Origin: Diadema setosum
Taxonomy: Eukaryota > Echinodermata > Echinoidea > Diadematoida > Diadematidae
Direction of reading: 5' to 3'
Assembly: GCA_033980235.1 (NCBI GenBank)
Contig: CM067068.1
Span: forward strand, 1,523,001 to 1,587,000
Length of the DNA stretch: 64,000 bases
The notes below the pieces were generated by a model. It ran no database searches. It was not told the origin of the DNA and saw only the letters and a program-made list of their open reading frames with translations. Shown one piece after another: positions 25,833 through 36,804 of this stretch. The translations under genes were made by a program, and so were the position numbers. The stretch's first letter is position 1. The number at the start of each line of letters is the position of its first letter.

Positions 25833-26001
25833 TTATTTCGAGCTGTCATTTTCCAGCACCTTTTTGTCCTCATCTATTCCTGGAGGCGATTGCTTATGCA
25901 CCTGCCCCTGGCAGGTAGCTGGGAAGGAAGCAGCAGGCCCCGCGGTCCCCCCGCGAAACGACAACAGCGTGAAATCAGCTCCCAAGTGGTTCGGCCCTCT
26001 C
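25833..26001 (+). CDS. Candidate internal coding exon, product unknown
   Basis: A long pyrimidine tract ending in CTCTCTCTAG offers an acceptor at 25831-25832; a second acceptor, TTTTCCAG, ends at 25856. The frame stays open to the strong donor CTC/GTGAGTG at 26001/26002, and a stop follows soon after in the would-be intron. The stretch 25870-26001 is much richer in G+C than its surroundings. The translation includes PGGDCLCTCPW near the middle and SAPKWFGPL at the end. I do not recognise the family. An exon starting at 25833 or 25857 begins at a third codon base and ends on a complete codon. A shorter version could use the donor CTGGCAG/GTAGCT at 25914. It could also be non-coding with chance splice signals. 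Confidence 0.35.
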
Positions 26002-26531
26002 GTGAGTGAGGGGCATGCATAGATACACCCCTGCTCTCCTCTTCTAGGATTTACCGTGAATTATCATCGCGAATGTGCCGTAAACCGGTTTGATGAAACT
26101 AATATAGAAGGAAAATGCATTGATATCGTAGGTAGGATCCTTCGGTAAGCTCGACCTGTAATTGCATTTTTGGTTAAACCATCAGCATATTGTTGAGAAG
26201 GAGATCAATCTTCTACATCTTTAAGACAACCTCGCACAATGCACAGACGCATGCAAATGGACACACAAGTTTGACAGGAACGAAAACAGGACGTCGATTT
26301 TGCAAGATGGTACTGCCGAACGGATGTATGATATATGCACAAAGTATAGCTACACATCCGTCATATCAATCATTAGATGACTTAACGACCCGACAGTGGC
26401 AGGATTACCATGATAACTGAGCACCGTCACTACCGCCCAAGCTTCCGTGGTCGAGGGCAGACGGGAATATTTGCGAGCAAGATCGGTCTCAAGTGAAGGA
26501 AAGACATTTCAATTCCAAATACAGTGAAATA
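26002..26531. other. No gene recognised
   Basis: Unique sequence with short frames only. Confidence 0.5.
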
Positions 26532-26532
26532 T

Positions 26533-26577
<45 letters not shown>
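26532..26577. repeat. (CAA)n trinucleotide microsatellite
   Basis: About 15 CAA units. The poly-Asn and poly-Val frames across it are artefacts. Confidence 0.95.
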
Positions 26578-27254
26578 TTTGTCCCTTCAAAGGTGTGAAG
26601 CCATCGGGTCACATCGATAACCTAATTTCGTCAAGGCTCCAAGTACTTTCTTTACACTTCATTCGCTGCTCCACACGGCAGGTATTCCTGATCTCTCGCT
26701 ACTTGCCTATGTCAAAAGACAAAGTGTCAGCTAATTTCAAACCAACCCTTCATCCTTCTCTTAACATCAGCTTTCTCCCCCCCCCCCCCCGTTTCTGCAT
26801 CTCTTCTCTCTCATTCTCTCTCTTTCTGTCCATTTATGTTTGTAATTGACCGTCTGTATATCTGTCTGTCCCTTTCAATGTAAAATTGGATACTTATCTA
26901 TTTGCGATTAGTTCTGAATAACCCGACGTACATAATTATGATTGATGTGCCTAATGATGATTAATCGTTGTCGTCATATATTCCACCTGTTTTGCTGTCT
27001 CCTCCTTTCCTTCTCTCTTTCCGCTCCTCAGTCACACACTCTATCTACATCTTTCTCTCACCATTTTCCGTCAATCGACAACCAGTGGTGTGTTGTATAT
27101 TATGTATGTCAAAATTATTAATCCGCTGACGTAATTCGGAACTGTCTACTCTGACACGTATGAAGTTCTCTTCTGTCTTCTACAAAGTACCGTTTCCGTT
27201 GTCTTTTTTATTCATTGTACTGCTGCTGAAGTAGCGTGTGTTCTTCATTTACAA
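26578..27254. other. No gene recognised
   Basis: Pyrimidine-rich sequence including a C run near 26777-26789. Confidence 0.5.
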
Positions 27255-27415
27255 AATAGCGAGCTTTAGATCTGCGACGCGAGCGCTAAGACGACGCAGC
27301 CTCCCAAGGTTAGATAATAGAAACGGCTGTCTCGCGCATGTGCAGAATACCATTTTTAGGGGGCTTTATTAGCGTCGTCTTTAGCCTTAGCGTCGAAGAT
27401 CTAAAGCTCGCTATT
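27255..27415. mobile_element. Foldback MITE-like element with long inverted repeats
   Basis: The left end AATAGCGAGCTTTAGATCT is matched by AGATCTAAAGCTCGCTATT at the right end. Similarity between the arms continues inward for about 40 bp (GCGACGC / CGTCGAA, and the AAGACGACGC word). The whole is about 160 bp, could fold into a stem-loop and encodes nothing. I see no clear target duplication, so the superfamily is not assigned. Confidence 0.75.
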
Positions 27416-28459
27416 GCCGAGAGGAAGACGCGTCAATAGAAACAAATCACAGAGTGTGATATAGTTTTCTTGTTTTGTTTCATTTCGTTTTGCTCTCTCC
27501 GACGTGTACTCTTCCGCCTCGGCCGCAAATGATACCAATGATTGCGTGAATGCCTAACGTGTTTTATTAATGTCTAAGGATTCTACAAAATTTAGTTGTC
27601 TGAAAGGGCTTCTTCTCTGTGACGTCAGAAATGATGTAAGCCAATGAGTTTTCTGCCAGCCCGCTGTCCTCAAGACTCGCCTAATCCCCATGGATTGTAA
27701 TCCGTGATCAATGAGCTAATCTGTTAATTTTTTTCTTACTGTGATACTCAATCCATCTGCGCTAATATACACGATGCAAGCTTGTCTTGCATTGTGCGTT
27801 TGCAAAGAGAAGTAGGCAGAGTTCATTACACGTCTCTCACCTTCCTCTCTCTCCCCCTCTCTTCCTCCTCCCCCTTTCCATATTCCTCCCTATAGCTGGT
27901 ATCCAAGGACCAACCCCCTTGAGATGCCATGAAACAAATCAATCCGGCTTTGTCCATGGGAACGGGTCTCTGTTTCCTCGGCCACTCACTAGGCCACGGG
28001 GTGCTTCCACCCGACAACACCAAAGTTCTTACGAGAGTACATTGAGAACATTGTGCAATGAATGAAAAGTGTCTCGTTGAGTGTCGATACGAGCTGCAGA
28101 GAAACTTTGAATCATACGCAAGGATTTGTACCCTTCAGTCACGTGTTCCCATGGTACCACGTTTCGAGTACTTGTCACAGAAACAAATTTATCAATATCT
28201 CATCAGCTAAATGTTGGGTAGCGTGATTTCGGTAGTATTAAGGCATATTAAATGTGGTACTTGCCCCCAAATCGGGCAATATTCTCAGGCTATGATTTCG
28301 ATGAACTCGCTATTGCGTGGTGTAGGTGTAGGATGTGTATCCATTGTTATGCTTACGCCTAAAATGATATTATCATCATTTCACTACATTATGAATACTG
28401 AGGTGAAAAGCAAAACATACAGACAAACAAGCAAACAGTCCTCCTGGTATGTGTGTGCG
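27416..28459. other. No gene confirmed
   Basis: It holds the CRE/CCAAT pair at 27620-27645. At 27840-27897 a pyrimidine-rich tract ends in CCCTATAG, which could be an acceptor for an open plus-strand frame reaching a TGA at 28063. No domain or donor supports it further. Confidence 0.45.
27620..27645. promoter_or_regulatory. CRE next to CCAAT box
   Basis: A palindromic TGACGTCA (27620-27627) lies 13 bp from CCAAT (27641-27645). This is the same pair of sites as at 15955-16007, in closer spacing and with CCAAT on the plus strand. A regulatory role is inference; no transcript is visible. Confidence 0.3.
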
Positions 28460-28470
28460 TGAGAGAGAGA

Positions 28471-28504
<34 letters not shown>
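28460..28504. repeat. (GA)n microsatellite
   Basis: About 22 GA units with one GG interruption. Confidence 0.95.
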
Positions 28505-28510
<6 letters not shown>

Positions 28511-30044
28511 GTAAAAGAGAGAGGAAAATGGATGCTGAGAAGGTAAAATCATCCCAGATAGCGAACTGTTGCTTATTAGCTGCCCTTCTTTTACAATGTC
28601 AATGGTGATCAACCGCGATCACGTATCTATTTTGATATAGAATCACATGCAACTATTCCTCCTGTTTGTTTCTTTCGGTGACAGAGTCTGTAGACCAATA
28701 GAAGGTATTTTGATTGATATAAATGTGGCTCCATTCTATATTTCACTGCGTAATGATCACCACCGCCATGACCGCAGTACACAAGAGCGTGTGCATTATT
28801 ACTTTTCCCCACCAATCCGATTTCTCAAAGCAGTTTCTAATCAACGTAAGAATATCTACAGCTGTGGTTATAGGTATAAATGGCAAAAATAACGTATGTA
28901 TTTGTGTGACTCAAGCAAAAATATATGACACAGTCTTATAATCGGGAAATAAACTATTAACACCAGTACAAGTCAGTGTAGCAAATAAAAAAAGACACAT
29001 TAGGCCAAAATCTCACAGCACCTTGTGTCAGCGTCTTTATTTCATTTTAACTTTCACATCATGCCAGTTTCACTCTTTATGTTTTCTTGTGTACAAATAT
29101 TAATATGCGCCTGCGTTGATATAAAATTTCAAGAAAAAATATAGTGCTGAACAATTATTGCGTATCATAGATGAGAAGAAATTACAATCATTTTCAACAC
29201 ACAGTCATTCTTTTGTAACTTTGACAAAAAACACAACTGAATTTCTTCTTTAGGTCAAAGAATGCAAGATACCACTATCTTTTCATTTAAGCAACATGAG
29301 GTAAAAGAGCAAAAAATAAAAACGTTATGAAAGAAAATCTTTGTCACTTTGCGAGATAAATGATAAAGGACACCAGTACTTATCACATCAGTATACCGTG
29401 CATGAGTCATAACTTTGCCCTTTTCCCCAACAAGATTCCAAAAATTCATTACTTTGCACACGTCCCAACGAATTAACATAGATCGTGGGCTAACAAAATA
29501 TTGATAGAGGGTCAGCACTGCTTCAAATGAATGGAGAGCGTTTTTGTTTTAACGTTATATTTGAGAGGTAAAAGGTTTCCACTCAACACGACATTAACTA
29601 TCCTACTCGTATTTCTGAATTTACGCTCTCTCATCGAAAGGACTGCCCGAGGAAGAGATTCGCTGAATCATAATGTGTGTTAACATCTCTACACGTTTAT
29701 GAAGTACTACTACACTGAATTCATCTTCATGAATCATCGAAGTTCAGGGCAAAATCGGATGACCCAAAAGGCTGAATCAATTTATTTTGTAGATTTTATC
29801 GCAGCTTGAGGACAAAATGCATAAACAATTTGTCCATTATGATTTTATAGGGAACAAAACTTCATATATTAAATTCTGTCCGTTTGAAATATTCATGCAT
29901 CAAAATTTTCACGTGCTGTCCACTTTAAGACATCGCAGAGGTTTTATAAAAGGCAAAATATGCAGAGAATGTTGACAAGAACACCAGGGCATAAATCACA
30001 TTAACTCTGATATTTCTAGCGGCAACTACACTGTTTCACATTGG
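28505..30044. other. No gene recognised
   Basis: AT-rich unique DNA with only short overlapping frames. Confidence 0.5.
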
Positions 30045-30140
30045 AATGCCACTATGGAGTAGTGGCTGGGACAGGGTTAATGCTGCCGTCAAAACAAATT
30101 TGAATTCTGCCCATCTGCAAAGAGGGCACGTAGGCACTCG
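30045..30140 (+). mobile_element. Degraded tRNA-like / SINE fragment (tentative)
   Basis: TATGGAGTAGTGGCTGGGACA (around 30054-30074) resembles a SINE A-box region, and AAATTTGAATTCTGCCC (around 30096-30112) resembles a decayed B box at about the right distance. No tail or duplication is visible, so this is a weak call. Confidence 0.3.
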
Positions 30141-31891
30141 GGTAGTGGTGGTTTATTGTCCCGGGTAGGGTTACTCCAAGCCACTCTTCTAAACTAACAG
30201 TGAAAGCGCGTTTGTAATGATTGAGCAAGGGGACCTGAGAATTAGGATGAGCGACAAAACCGGTACCATCCGGGACCCCTTTTTCGTTCCTCTCTTCTTC
30301 CTCAAACTCCCAAAACCCCGATAGAAGGAGCAGAAGGGGAGAAAAAAAAGTTTAACACAAACAAAATTCAAATTTAAAATCATCATTCAGATCGTCGGTC
30401 CATGCACATAGAATTTTGCCATGGGGGAGAACAGCGTAAGGGGGGAAAAAGAAATCGGGTCAAACAGCAAGTTTGGGTAAATACGCCGAGGGTGAAGACA
30501 AACAGTGATATTTCATAGTCGGTGTTTGCAGGTCTCATCAAGAGCAAAGAAACTTGACGAGTGGCTGTCGATCACTATCACTATGACAACCACCATCCTA
30601 TCTCTAGTGCCAACACGCCAGGATCGAAGGGGGTTGCTTGCTTGGGGTGGGGGCGGGGGTGGGGGAGCAGTGTGCTCGGGGAGACTGGGAAAAATAGAGA
30701 GAAAAAATATCCGTCAAGCAAGACCATGAAGTATTTTCCTATCATGGGGTCTAGCCACAGCAAGAACATTGAATGCAATCTCACAGTGACGATAAAGATC
30801 AGGTGGAAGCACAATTGGCATTTTATAACGGAATGATAGAACACCCTCCAGCTCATCCGGGTGTCATTCTACTACCCTTCCACTCAGCCTCAGCCGTCAG
30901 ATTTCTCCGGCCTGCTCGGCAGAGAGAAGGAAAGCAAAAGAGAGCGAGAGCAAGGGAAGAGAGCGAACAGAGAGGGAGATACCAGCCTAGTAAAGACAAA
31001 CGATGAACTCGGGTGAAGGCGTCAACTGATAATACACGTATATTATTATTTGAGTAGCTTTCCCGGTAACGCTATCCTTTGAGAGCCATTTTCATTAATC
31101 TAATTTAGAGAAGAAAGATGAGTTTTCCATGTCCCATGGATAGCATGAATTTGTGCTTTCATGTTTCCTATACGACACATGACGACATGGTTGTTCGGAG
31201 CTTGTTGAACAACCAACAAAGACGTCAAATTTCTTGATTTTTTTGTTGTTGGTGCATCATTGTTCACCTTCATCAATAACCTTCATAAACAGACAACACA
31301 CCTATGCCAGATGTCATCCACAAACACGAACCTACATGTCCCGAAACTCTCAAAATAATCTGCTATTTGATTGCCTAATAACGTGCTACGGTCATCAAAG
31401 TTATACGTGCACCGAAAACAACTCAAAAAGTTAAACCTTTCTATGAACGCTTATTCCGAGAAGTCGAGCAAAGGGTAAACGCAAATCACTCAACTGGCTT
31501 GAAAGATAAACAGAGACAAATATCAACAGTATGGAACAAATTGCTTTTGGGAGAGTGTTAAACTTCAGCAGCACAGAACGTGTGTCGTGTGCGTGTTACT
31601 CATACTGTCCAGAAACTGCGCACGCACCCGCAACAGATCCCAACACCACATTTTTGTCCGATCTATTTCCGTCTTGATAGATAGAGGCAAGAACTGCGAT
31701 GGCTGATCATTTTGTTTCGTGACATTCGTGGATAAACATTAATGAGAGTAAACACGATCAATCAGACTACAGGAAACAAGCCATTCACTGAGACAACTCT
31801 GACAGAACTACGCAATATCAAGCTTCTATTCCTGTCCTACAGTGAGAGCTTCTTATATTTGTGCGCGCGTGTAATTGTACGCACTTTAATT
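30141..31891. other. No gene recognised
   Basis: It includes a G-rich patch (30638-30665) and a purine-rich patch (30920-30980). Overlapping frames at 30505-30856 on both strands have no domain. Confidence 0.5.
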
Positions 31892-31909
31892 GGGGGGGGG
31901 GGGGGGGGG
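31892..31909. repeat. G18 homopolymer
   Basis: Eighteen consecutive G, among the longest G runs here. Confidence 0.9.
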
Positions 31910-34074
31910 TAAGGAAGGTGAGGACTAGTCTGTGCTAGCTCGAATATGACAAATTAGAGACAAAATACTGGTAATTATCTTATGGAGAATAGTTATATAG
32001 CATTAGTTGCTTTCTCCTCTACACTCTTTGTAAATGTATCATGTAATGCAAAAACGAACGGTTATGAAGCGTAATTGAAGGTATTACATACATATGACTA
32101 TACAAACATATGAATATATATTATTGATGGATGCCCTTACACTCTATTCTTGACTATACCTACTACTTTGCATAATTATTATACATCTCATGCCCTTTAA
32201 TTTCAATGCCACATACATACGAACACACACACGCATATCATACCGGTAAGTGTGTTCGTTATATTATAAATCGGTCAATACACACCAAGATTTCAAGCGT
32301 ATGGCATCTGAAGAAATTAAGTGTATCAAAAGCGTGTACATATACTATAAGAATAGAAGTCACCTGAATGTCCAATTCGCGTTAAATACTGCGATTGCGC
32401 TTATTTCGCTTCTGAACTAAAGACGAATCGATTAGTTTGTTTGTCTGTCGGGATTGTTCACACCTGGTATTGCCTTCGTTATCTCTGCATGATAAATACA
32501 TCAACCTTGAACTCTGTGGCACGCATCACACAATGAAATCTCGGACAGCTGCATATCGATTACTGGATATTACGGATTTAAACCATGCCTCCAGTCTATA
32601 CAGCGCTTTAGCACGTTCTTACTGGTCAGTTTTTACTGTTCAACTGCTTCAAAAGGTTTCACTATGTTCATTTAAAACAAAGAATTCTGCAAAAAAGTAC
32701 ATATTCTATCAAAATAAGATTAAGATGAGCTTGATGAACGTGCTTGCAGTGAATGATACAAAGTGTTGTTAGATTCGATCTATCGTCAGACTATATACGG
32801 TTCGGGTTTGTTCAACATGCGTCCGGTTTTTGGCGGTCAATTTCCCTCCAGAGGATATCGACGCAGCCATCGGGGGAGCACCCACGCATTTTGTGGGGCA
32901 AGATATCCAGCAGTGCAGAAGAAATGATGCCGTCGATACGATAACACGACACGCCAACTGCCCTCGAAGAGACAGGCTTCTGTTTTGACACCGTGTTGTT
33001 AGTTATTCAGAGATGAGCAGGCTCGCCGAAAGGAGAACAGAACGAAAGAATGAAGACAAAAAGTGACCCTATGTTTCTTGCCTCCTCATTGAAGCTCTTC
33101 ATTGTTGTCTTCTTTGTTTTTTAAGATAACGAAGATAATGATGACTAATACTTTTATTGTATTTAAAATAAAAAAACGTGGCAACGTACTGCTGCTTTCT
33201 TTAATTTTTCATTTATTATCATAGGCAACTGTTACTGTTGACGATAAAGCGTCTGCAGAAAGAGACTATGAATTTTGTGTCTCCCAAGTCAGTTATTATT
33301 TTGACTGGACATATATCAATCTTTTAGCATGGACCTGCTTTTGTCATTCCATAATTTTTACTCACGGCACGTATACACAGGCTAGCAAAGAAGACCCGAC
33401 CTCAATGTACTCAGAGGATCATTCTGACAATTTAGATATCCATTTAGATTAATACACTTGCAAATCTCTCAATACATTATCTCTCTCCCTTAATCCCACA
33501 ACTCTCTTCCTTTGTAGTAGCTTTGTTTGGTCAATTATATGTCTCAGGACCATCGGTGGAACACAATTCGAAAAAAAAGTTATTCCCTCTTCTACCTCCC
33601 CCACACACAGAAGAAAGAGGAAAAATTCTTTATAACAGTTGGAATGTTTTGCTTTCTTCCAAAATACAGAAGACGTATAGATGATCATATCTTCAATCGA
33701 ATGTTTGATAGTTAAACAACGGAGTGAAAGCAAAATGTGGATTGTGAATAGCCCTATTGAAAGACATATCCCTCAGCAGATTGACAAACTGAAAGTTTTT
33801 GCATGATTTAATGATAATTCTTGAGTGGCGTTGAATTTCACGCAAAGCCATGCTTTCTTTCGAACCCATGTCGTGTTTGGTTTCTGTCTGTTGTGGTGAA
33901 ATTATCAATCTAGTATTAGAATGCATTTGTTCATTTCGTGTCATCGCTGATTTCTCTTTTACCGACTATGTCCTTTTGGTAAGAGAAAAACATAATATGT
34001 CCCTTGAAGTATTTGGGCAGATGTAATAAAAGAGCCTTCACAAAGAGCAGTGTTCATACAAATTGACAAATTGA
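31910..34074. other. No gene confirmed; GC-rich open island at 32774-32990
   Basis: Mostly AT-rich. From about 32774 to 32990 base composition rises and several frames are open together. One plus-strand frame runs from just after a TAG at about 32771 to a TGA near 32988 without a start codon. It could be an exon or a decayed coding fragment, but I do not recognise it. Confidence 0.4.
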
Positions 34075-34522
34075 CCATAGGCAAGGCTCGACACTAACGG
34101 TGGCCCGGTGGCCCGGGGCCACCAAAAAAGAAAGTTGGGCCACCAAATTTCAAAAAAGGCAAATTTGGTGGCCCGCCTTGGGTCACCCAATTTTTTTGAA
34201 AAGTATGTCAATGAATTCGTAACTTTTTGCGCCGGAAATTAGCAGTTAAATTTGTTTAAAGGATGGATAAAAAGGACTGAATGAGTGCCTGAGAGTGAGT
34301 GCTGCGAGTTTGTTAAGGTTTATTTATGAGTAGATATGTCCAACTTACAATCTTTACTATGATAAAACTTAAATATTTGACTCATTAAAAAAACAGGACT
34401 TTTAATGTATTTTTCGGGCCACCAAATTTTTTTCTCGGGCCACCAAAAATATGAAATTGAGGATTTTGGTGGCCCCATCGGGCCACCAAACAAAAAAGTT
34501 AATGTGGAGCCCTGCCATAGGC
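34075..34522. mobile_element. hAT-like MITE with 8-bp target duplication
   Basis: CCATAGGC occurs at 34075-34082 and again at 34515-34522. Between them (34083-34514) the left end AAGGCTCGACACTAAC matches the inverted right end CAGGGCTCCACATTAAC. An 8-bp duplication and CAGGG-type termini are typical of hAT elements. The 432-bp body has no transposase frame. It carries several GGGCCACCAAA words and their inverse (for example near 34138, 34163, 34416, 34436, 34463 and 34480), which form nested hairpins. Confidence 0.85.
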
Positions 34523-34532
34523 ATTATCATTA

Positions 34533-35039
34533 TTGTTTAATCTATTAAGTATTAAGAGTAGCATCCTCCTTCCACTAATTCTCTTTTTGTGGTGTTGTAA
34601 AGTTATTCTATTATTCTCTCTCCTATATATTAGGATTTCATCAATTGTTAGCCTTTACAACATTAGTCTGTCTGTGCGATTACAAAGTAATGATCACCCT
34701 AATCCAGTGCGACTGAACTGCTATGATGGGTTACTCCCTTCACAGTGCATGGACTCACTGTGTAGACATTTATTGGAACTAAGTAATCTTGCTGGATTAC
34801 TTCTAAACTTTGTAAAGCGCACACAACCATGTGAAGATGTAATCCTTCCGCGCATGACAAGATTAGGGTACGGAAAAGAAAGTAAACCGCACCACATTGG
34901 TGCTTATCATTGTAGAATTTGTGCTTGCTTTATCTATTTCATCAATTTCACTCTTTTTTTTCCTGTTTGTATTCTAGGAATAAAATCCCTAGACCACATG
35001 CAGTATGTAACCTTCGTCACCTCCTTTGATAGTCGATAG
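34533..35039 (+). other. Unassigned 168-codon open frame
   Basis: This frame is long for such AT-rich DNA and starts only 10 bp after the hAT-like element. It begins at TTG, not ATG. The middle part (LPSQCMDSLC, CEDVILPRM, YHCRICACF) is of normal complexity, but I recognise no family. A good acceptor-like sequence (T-rich, ending TGTATTCTAG at about 34978) sits inside it, so part may be intron-like. It could be chance, a decayed exon or an exon of an unknown gene. Confidence 0.2.
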
Positions 35040-35170
35040 TAGTATTCAATTATTGAGGTGTGAAGATTCACTTGATGAGGAGACTACGAAGCAGATGGAT
35101 CGGGGTGGCGTACCATCACGGCGCCACTGGTCGCACAATACGTCCGATATGTGTAGAAAAAGAGAAAGTA

Positions 35171-35174
35171 AGTG

Positions 35175-35209
<35 letters not shown>

Positions 35210-35211
35210 GT
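35171..35211. repeat. (GT)n microsatellite
   Basis: About 20 GT units with one TT interruption. Confidence 0.95.
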
Positions 35212-36531
35212 TTGGTTGTGTATGAGGCAGAGTTAGAGAGAGAGAGATATGGTTCCGAGAAGGGGCCTACACGATGTGAATACCATGGTTAACACAGGAA
35301 AAAACAGGGATATACCGAGTAAACAAAGTCGTATAAGGAGTGAAGGTAAAGATTAGTAGAGATAGAACGATGTGCGGGTGTCTCTGGGCACCATGGACGA
35401 ACCTTGATGCCAAGTAGCACCCAACCACAACGAACCAAAACACCAACTCTCAACCAAAAATAGAGTTGAATACTAAATTGAATCCATTCATTTTTTTTTT
35501 GCAACTAACTTATTCCTCTTCATTGTTAGATAATATATCATATTTATTTTGTGTTCTAACGGTTCATGGATAAAGCGATCATTAATATTGATGGAAACAA
35601 CGTTCGTGCCATAAAGATGAATGTACGGCCTCATTGAACAGAAACTGAAAATTTGTAGTGACGGCAGAGTTGTAATCTACAAACGTCTTTATAATTCCTC
35701 ATATATTCAAACCCCTCCAAATAAAGACGAATGAATAAACTAGGCAACAATATCAATAATACTGAGACAAGTGTCTCGGCGGGCTGCACAGTTTAAGGGG
35801 AAGGGGGTTCGGATGTACTGTGAAATAAGATCTCCGGACTGCCTGTGGGTAGAACAGCAAATTTTCACGCATATCGTCACCTCTCCCAACTCTGTCACTC
35901 GCGCACAGTGGTATCTTCTATAGTTGTCCATGTTTTAACCACTAGCGTACTCCTCTTCCATCTCTTAACCGCTCCTCCCCTAGACCTCCTACCCCCACCC
36001 CCACTCCCAAAATGGGGAAACCTAGCTACGGTCTTGATAATGTGACAATGCAAAAGACGAAGGAAACATGAGCAATCATTATTTTTTTTTTTTTTTGATT
36101 CAAGGGGCTTATTGACTGACTGATTTATCTAAAATCCCTTTGGCAACGCCTTGGCAACATTTTGATGATCGGGACCTTTACATGAAGTACATTACAGTCG
36201 GGCCACAAGGTGGATCACATTTCTCAGCTAAATAGATAAGTGAATAAAACATGGCATTCGGTCGTACGGAGTTCGTCGGGGCGTAGATGTTTGTTGTGTT
36301 GTACTGCTTCATCAGCGATGACAGTGCATGCATCCCTCAAAGGATGTGATGTGAATTTCATCAAAATGTTGATACAAAATTGATCAATCTGATCTCCCAT
36401 CCCCATCAAATTACCTACATCTAATCCTACAGCACTGTAGTACTCGCGAAAGTAGTTCTTATGCGATTAGCCGAAATCACGCTTTAGCCTAAAATTGGTG
36501 TGATATCAATAATTTCAATTGAGCGAATTCT
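35212..36531. other. No gene recognised
   Basis: Unique AT-rich DNA with a short T run near 36081-36096 and no recognisable frame. Confidence 0.5.
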
Positions 36532-36566
36532 CTCTCGCCCCCTTTCTCTCTCTCTCTCTCTTTCTC

Positions 36567-36598
<32 letters not shown>
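36532..36598. repeat. (CT)n microsatellite
   Basis: An interrupted CT tract of about 30 units. It is in frame with the relic to its right on the minus strand, giving a false poly-(Arg-Glu) extension. Confidence 0.95.
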
Positions 36599-36663
36599 GC
36601 ACTGGCCACCTGAAAAACATGGTCTAAACTCGACACATAGGACTTTGAAGCGACGTGCTTCAT

Positions 36664-36804
36664 ACCTGGATTACGGCAATTCTCCACATCGGTCTCCCTC
36701 AAAAACACCTTAACATCCCACGCAATGTCGACAAGAATCGTGACAGCGGCACCATTGATGTTACACCTGCGCACAGGTACCCCCTCCCCGATAACCAGCG
36801 CCAT
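36664..36804 (-). pseudogene. Possible retroelement aspartic-protease relic
   Basis: On the minus strand the translation has a C-x-I-N-G-A-A-V-T-I-L-V-D segment followed by D-V-x-V-F-L and E-x-C-R-N-P-G. This pattern resembles the region around the active site of LTR-retrotransposon (Gypsy-type) aspartic proteases, in which a hydrophobic strand leads into LVDTG. Here the catalytic triplet reads D-I-A rather than D-T/S-G, so an active enzyme is excluded. There is no adjoining reverse transcriptase or LTR. The plus strand is also open across the same interval, with a possible donor (GCACAG/GTACCC), so a plus-strand exon is an alternative. The match is from family knowledge, not a search. Confidence 0.35.

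Noticed and set aside
26430..26849. Poly-Asn / poly-Val frames
   Set aside because: They are the (CAA)n microsatellite with chance flanks.
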